In this document: positions 41,189-43,710 of the stretch, piece after piece | Position numbering within the stretch: position 1 is the first letter of the stretch | Layout of the letters: the number at the start of each line of letters is the position of its first letter | Source of the DNA: a virus | Virus record (IMG/VR): IMGVR_UViG_3300030118_003960 | Span: 1-43,710 of that record | Direction: 5' to 3' (one strand) | DNA length: 43,710 nt | The notes under the pieces: generated by a model | The model's database searches: none | What the model was told of the DNA's origin: nothing | What the model saw: the letters and a program-made list of their open reading frames with translations, nothing else | Translations under genes and position numbers: made by a program

Positions 41189-41356
41189 ATGAATTGTTGG
41201 CATTGTAATAGCGAAGTCATATGGGGTGGAGACCATGACTATGAAGACTATGGACTGGAAGGTGAAGGAATTGTTAGTAATTTAAGTTGTTCCAAATGTG
41301 ATGCGGATTATTTAATTTACTTGCCAATACCAGAAGAAAATATAACTGAAAAATAG
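41189..41356 (+). CDS. Small zinc-ribbon protein
   Basis: This is a 55-residue protein with CWHC at residues 3-6 and CSKC near 34-37, a compact zinc ribbon with an acidic body. It is preceded by a full AAGGAGGT site, the strongest in this arm. Similar proteins are common beside helicase genes in marine phages and have no proven function. Confidence 0.7.
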   Translation: MNCWHCNSEVIWGGDHDYEDYGLEGEGIVSNLSCSKCDADYLIYLPIPEENITEK

Positions 41357-41358
41357 CG

Positions 41359-41374
41359 AGGACTTAATTGTCCT
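41359..41374 (+). promoter_or_regulatory. Small hairpin before the helicase gene
   Basis: AGGAC-TTAATT-GTCCT is a perfect five-base stem with a six-base loop, 15 bases before the helicase start and just before its AAAGGAGA ribosome site. It could tune ribosome access. It has no U-run. Confidence 0.3.
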
Positions 41375-41389
41375 ATAAAGGAGAGTAAT

Positions 41390-42730
41390 ATGGAGTTAAA
41401 TCTACCATACGATAGCGCTACTGAAAATTGTATCTTAGGCACTATCATAGAAAATCCAACAGAATATAATAATGTTGGTAAATATATAATAAATAATCAA
41501 GTGTTTTATCAAGACAGAGCTAGAAGGCTTTGGTATAAGATTGGACAAATGATAAAATCAAAAGAGCATATAGATATGATTTCTGTATGCAGTTCTTTAA
41601 ATGCAACTGACACGAAGATAGGACTTACATCATACTATGTAACTGAGTGTACAAGTAATTCCACAAGTCCTGGTTCTCTTACTTTTTATGCAAATCAAAT
41701 ATATGAAAAGTATTTGTTGAGAAAAGTCATTGTGCAAACCGAAAAAATAAAAGACAAAGCAAAAAATAATTACAACGATGTGTATGATTCAATAGAAAAA
41801 GCACATTCAATATTTGGTGAATTACTTGATATAAGGCCAAGTCAAATTCAAGATATTGAGGATGTTATTACTGACACCTTATCCAGTATTAAAGAGAAAA
41901 AGTCAAAACTTATAAAAACTGGCTATCCTTCTGTTGATAGGTTTTCTGGTGGATTAACAAGAGGCGAAATTACTATTATAGGTGGAAGACCAGGTCATGG
42001 TAAAACAACAGTAATGATAAATATGTTATCAAAAGCATTGCAACAAGGATATAAGGCTATGTTTTTTAGCAGAGAACTACCAAATTCAGAACTTATGAAA
42101 AAGATAATATGTCTTGAATCTGAACAACTATCATATGGAATGGTACGTAAGAATGTATTTAGTGATGATTCGCTAAAAATAGTAAACAATACTATATCAC
42201 ACATACGTAATAAATATTCTAGTGATAAATTCTTAATGTTTGATAATCTTAAAGACTTTTCTTCTTCGTCATCAGAATTAAAGAGGTTTAAGCCTGATAT
42301 AATATTTGATGATTACATACAACTTATATCTTGTAAGGGTAGTCAAGGCGAAAGAAGATTGCAAATTGAGGAACTTGTTAATAATTATAAGTGGCTTGCC
42401 AAAGAAAATAATTGTGTGGTTGTTTTAGCATCACAACTAAATAGATTCATAGAAAGAAATAATACAAGAGGTAAAGCATTAATGCCTCAGCTATCTGATT
42501 TAGCAGAAAGTGGTGCAATAGAGCAAGTAGCAGAGAATGTTTTCTTTTCATACTATGACTATAAAGTTCAAGGCGAAGCAGGTAAAGGTAAGAATATAAT
42601 AACTTTAATAGCATCAAAGGTAAGATACGGAGATTCTGGATATGCAGATTTAGGTTATGATGGAGATAAATGTAAAATATATAATTCAATAGGAGAGATG
42701 ATAAATGACGAATTACCGTTCAAAGATTAA
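41390..42730 (+). CDS. DnaB-like replicative helicase
   Basis: This is a 446-residue protein. The N-terminal domain (residues about 1-145) has the DnaB pattern (ENCILGTIIENPTEY). The RecA core has Walker A GGRPGHGKT (198-206) and Walker B IIFDDYIQL near residue 302, followed by SQLNRFIERNN and a late SKVRYG motif. It would form the hexamer that unwinds the fork. It overlaps the next gene by 26 bases. The loader and primase are not identified in the window. Confidence 0.92.
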   Translation: MELNLPYDSATENCILGTIIENPTEYNNVGKYIINNQVFYQDRARRLWYKIGQMIKSKEHIDMISVCSSLNATDTKIGLTSYYVTECTSNSTSPGSLTFYANQIYEKYLLRKVIVQTEKIKDKAKNNYNDVYDSIEKAHSIFGELLDIRPSQIQDIEDVITDTLSSIKEKKSKLIKTGYPSVDRFSGGLTRGEITIIGGRPGHGKTTVMINMLSKALQQGYKAMFFSRELPNSELMKKIICLESEQLSYGMVRKNVFSDDSLKIVNNTISHIRNKYSSDKFLMFDNLKDFSSSSSELKRFKPDIIFDDYIQLISCKGSQGERRLQIEELVNNYKWLAKENNCVVVLASQLNRFIERNNTRGKALMPQLSDLAESGAIEQVAENVFFSYYDYKVQGEAGKGKNIITLIASKVRYGDSGYADLGYDGDKCKIYNSIGEMINDELPFKD

Positions 42731-43199
42731 ATATAAATATATAGGTATAGACCCAGGTAAATCTGGAGGCATTGCTTGTATAGATGAGAATGAAAATATC
42801 ATAGCATATAAATGTCCAGATTCAAGTGAAGATATGGCGCTATTGTTTGAGGTTATTATAGGTGATACACCTCCAGATAATATAAGATTAGTCATGGAGA
42901 GAGTATGGGCCAGACCAACCAACGCAGTAAGAGCCGCATTTTCATATGGTACAAATTATGGACAATGGCTTGGTATCGCAGCATCTCATGAAGTTAAAAT
43001 GAATACTGCAATTCCATCAGATTGGATTAGATGGATTGGATGTCCAAAGTCTTTAAAAAGTGTTATAAGAAAAAGATGGTTAAAAGATAAAGCGAAAGAG
43101 TGTTATCCTAAATTAAAAAAAATAACACTTAAAACATCAGATGCAATATTAATAGCTAAATACGCAAAGGAGGAGTATTTCAATGAGTTACGAAAATAA
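42705..43199 (+). CDS. RuvC-like Holliday junction resolvase
   Basis: This is a 164-residue protein with an RNase H fold as in RuvC: D16 (YIGIDPGKSGG), E65 (LVMERVWARP) and D146 (KTSDAILIA) are the expected acidic ligands. It resolves branched DNA from recombination or replication before packaging. The start lies inside the helicase gene, with an AGGAGAG site, so the two are coupled. Length is usual for the phage form. Confidence 0.85.
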   Translation: MTNYRSKIKYKYIGIDPGKSGGIACIDENENIIAYKCPDSSEDMALLFEVIIGDTPPDNIRLVMERVWARPTNAVRAAFSYGTNYGQWLGIAASHEVKMNTAIPSDWIRWIGCPKSLKSVIRKRWLKDKAKECYPKLKKITLKTSDAILIAKYAKEEYFNELRK

Positions 43200-43347
43200 G
43201 AAAAAATGTACATTTGTACCAATGAGCAGTAAAGGTAGGGTAAAATACAAAAAGAAAAAGAAAACTAATATAATAGAAAATAAATCACAAATATTAAGAG
43301 AATGGAGAGAAAGCTGGTTTAGAAGTGAATATGAAACAGAAAATTAA
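43183..43347 (+). CDS. Small basic protein
   Basis: This is a 54-residue protein from ATG 43183, with AAAGGAGGAG upstream, overlapping the resolvase end. It has a run of Lys (KYKKKKK) and an acidic, Trp-containing helix at the end. Function unknown. Confidence 0.55.
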   Translation: MSYENKKKCTFVPMSSKGRVKYKKKKKTNIIENKSQILREWRESWFRSEYETEN

Positions 43348-43408
43348 AATGATTGACATATATAATTTAGCTGGCGGAGAGGCCATGATAATGAAAGGAG
43401 ATGAGTGG

Positions 43409-43710
43409 ATGCCATTAACAGAGGGATATTGCAAAGGATTTGACCTTGATTTAGAGTTTGGTAAAATGGGAGAAGAATTTGTAGAAGAGGTATTTGAGGG
43501 TAACAGTAAAGTAGAAGTAAAAACAGAAAGAGACATTTGGAAAACTACTGGTAATATTGCCATTGAAATTAGATGTAGTGGTAAGCCATCTGGATTATCT
43601 ACCACAGAATCAACCGCCTGGATACATTTATTAGCCTATAATGGGCAAATAGAGGGCGGATTTATATTCAAGGTAGACCAACTTAAGGCTAAGATAAAAA
43701 ACCTCCAAAA
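43409..43710 (+). CDS. PD-(D/E)XK-type nuclease (partial, right end off window)
   Basis: The frame is open to the window end. ATG 43409 is preferred because AAAGGAG lies eight bases upstream; the same frame also has ATGs at 43349 and 43385. FDLDLEFGKMGEEFVEEVF, then KVEVKTE and TTGNIAIEI, match a small endonuclease type seen beside replication genes in marine phages, with E23 and E36-x-K38 as candidate catalytic residues. It may act like a junction or repair nuclease. The C-terminus is missing. Confidence 0.65.
   Translation, partial: MPLTEGYCKGFDLDLEFGKMGEEFVEEVFEGNSKVEVKTERDIWKTTGNIAIEIRCSGKPSGLSTTESTAWIHLLAYNGQIEGGFIFKVDQLKAKIKNLQ

Overview
This window is most of a low-GC (about 30% by eye), tailed double-stranded DNA phage genome. 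Gene spacing is phage-like throughout: stop and start codons overlap (TAATG, ATGA, TAGTG) and most genes have a clear AAGGAG-type ribosome site. A large terminase, portal, scaffold, capsid and tail-adaptor series is present. No tape-measure, tail-tube or sheath gene is visible, which points to a short-tailed (podovirus-like) virion. Many small proteins resemble those of marine phages. The host is probably a low-GC marine bacterium, but nothing in the window names it. TGA is used as a stop, so the code is standard. I saw no tRNA, rRNA, CRISPR array or insertion sequence.

Layout. From 32.1 kb leftward to the window edge, all genes are on the minus strand and form the packaging, virion and lysis block. 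In transcription order they are: small terminase, two small proteins, an M15-type endolysin, two small proteins, large terminase, portal, scaffold, capsid, two decoration-type proteins, Gly-Gly-Lys-rich basic proteins, a zinc ribbon, two tail adaptors, a metallophosphoesterase, an MscS-like membrane protein, two tiny overlapping membrane proteins (holin candidates), a 1735-residue tail protein, a tail fibre, another tail or virion protein, three internal-virion candidates and finally a giant protein of more than 2,108 residues that runs off the left end. From 34.0 to 32.5 kb a second leftward set of six small genes ends at a clear intrinsic terminator (32440-32467). From 34.19 kb to the right end everything is on the plus strand. 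First come 18 small genes of mostly unknown function. Then comes a recombination and replication block: a ribbon-helix-helix regulator, a Cas4-like exonuclease, a DUF1071/Sak3-like annealing protein, an SSB-like protein, small overlapping genes, a DnaB-like helicase, a RuvC-like resolvase and a nuclease cut by the right edge. No DNA polymerase is in the window and it presumably lies beyond the right end.

Most unusual feature. The giant left-end protein contains a complete tyrosine-recombinase fold in its middle: a core-binding domain followed by a catalytic domain, at residues about 805-1090. It keeps Arg I, the beta-hairpin Lys, the late His and the Tyr. The HxxR box, however, is replaced by KxxE. 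Gly/Ala-rich membrane-like segments lie on both sides. This looks like a polyvalent virion (probably ejected) protein carrying a catalytically altered integrase-like domain. Other points worth a second look are the MscS beta-domain protein, the nested micro-membrane genes, a 15-bp hairpin after the SSB gene, a 31-nt repeated translational-coupling cassette, and perfect dyads in front of the ribbon-helix-helix/recombination operon.
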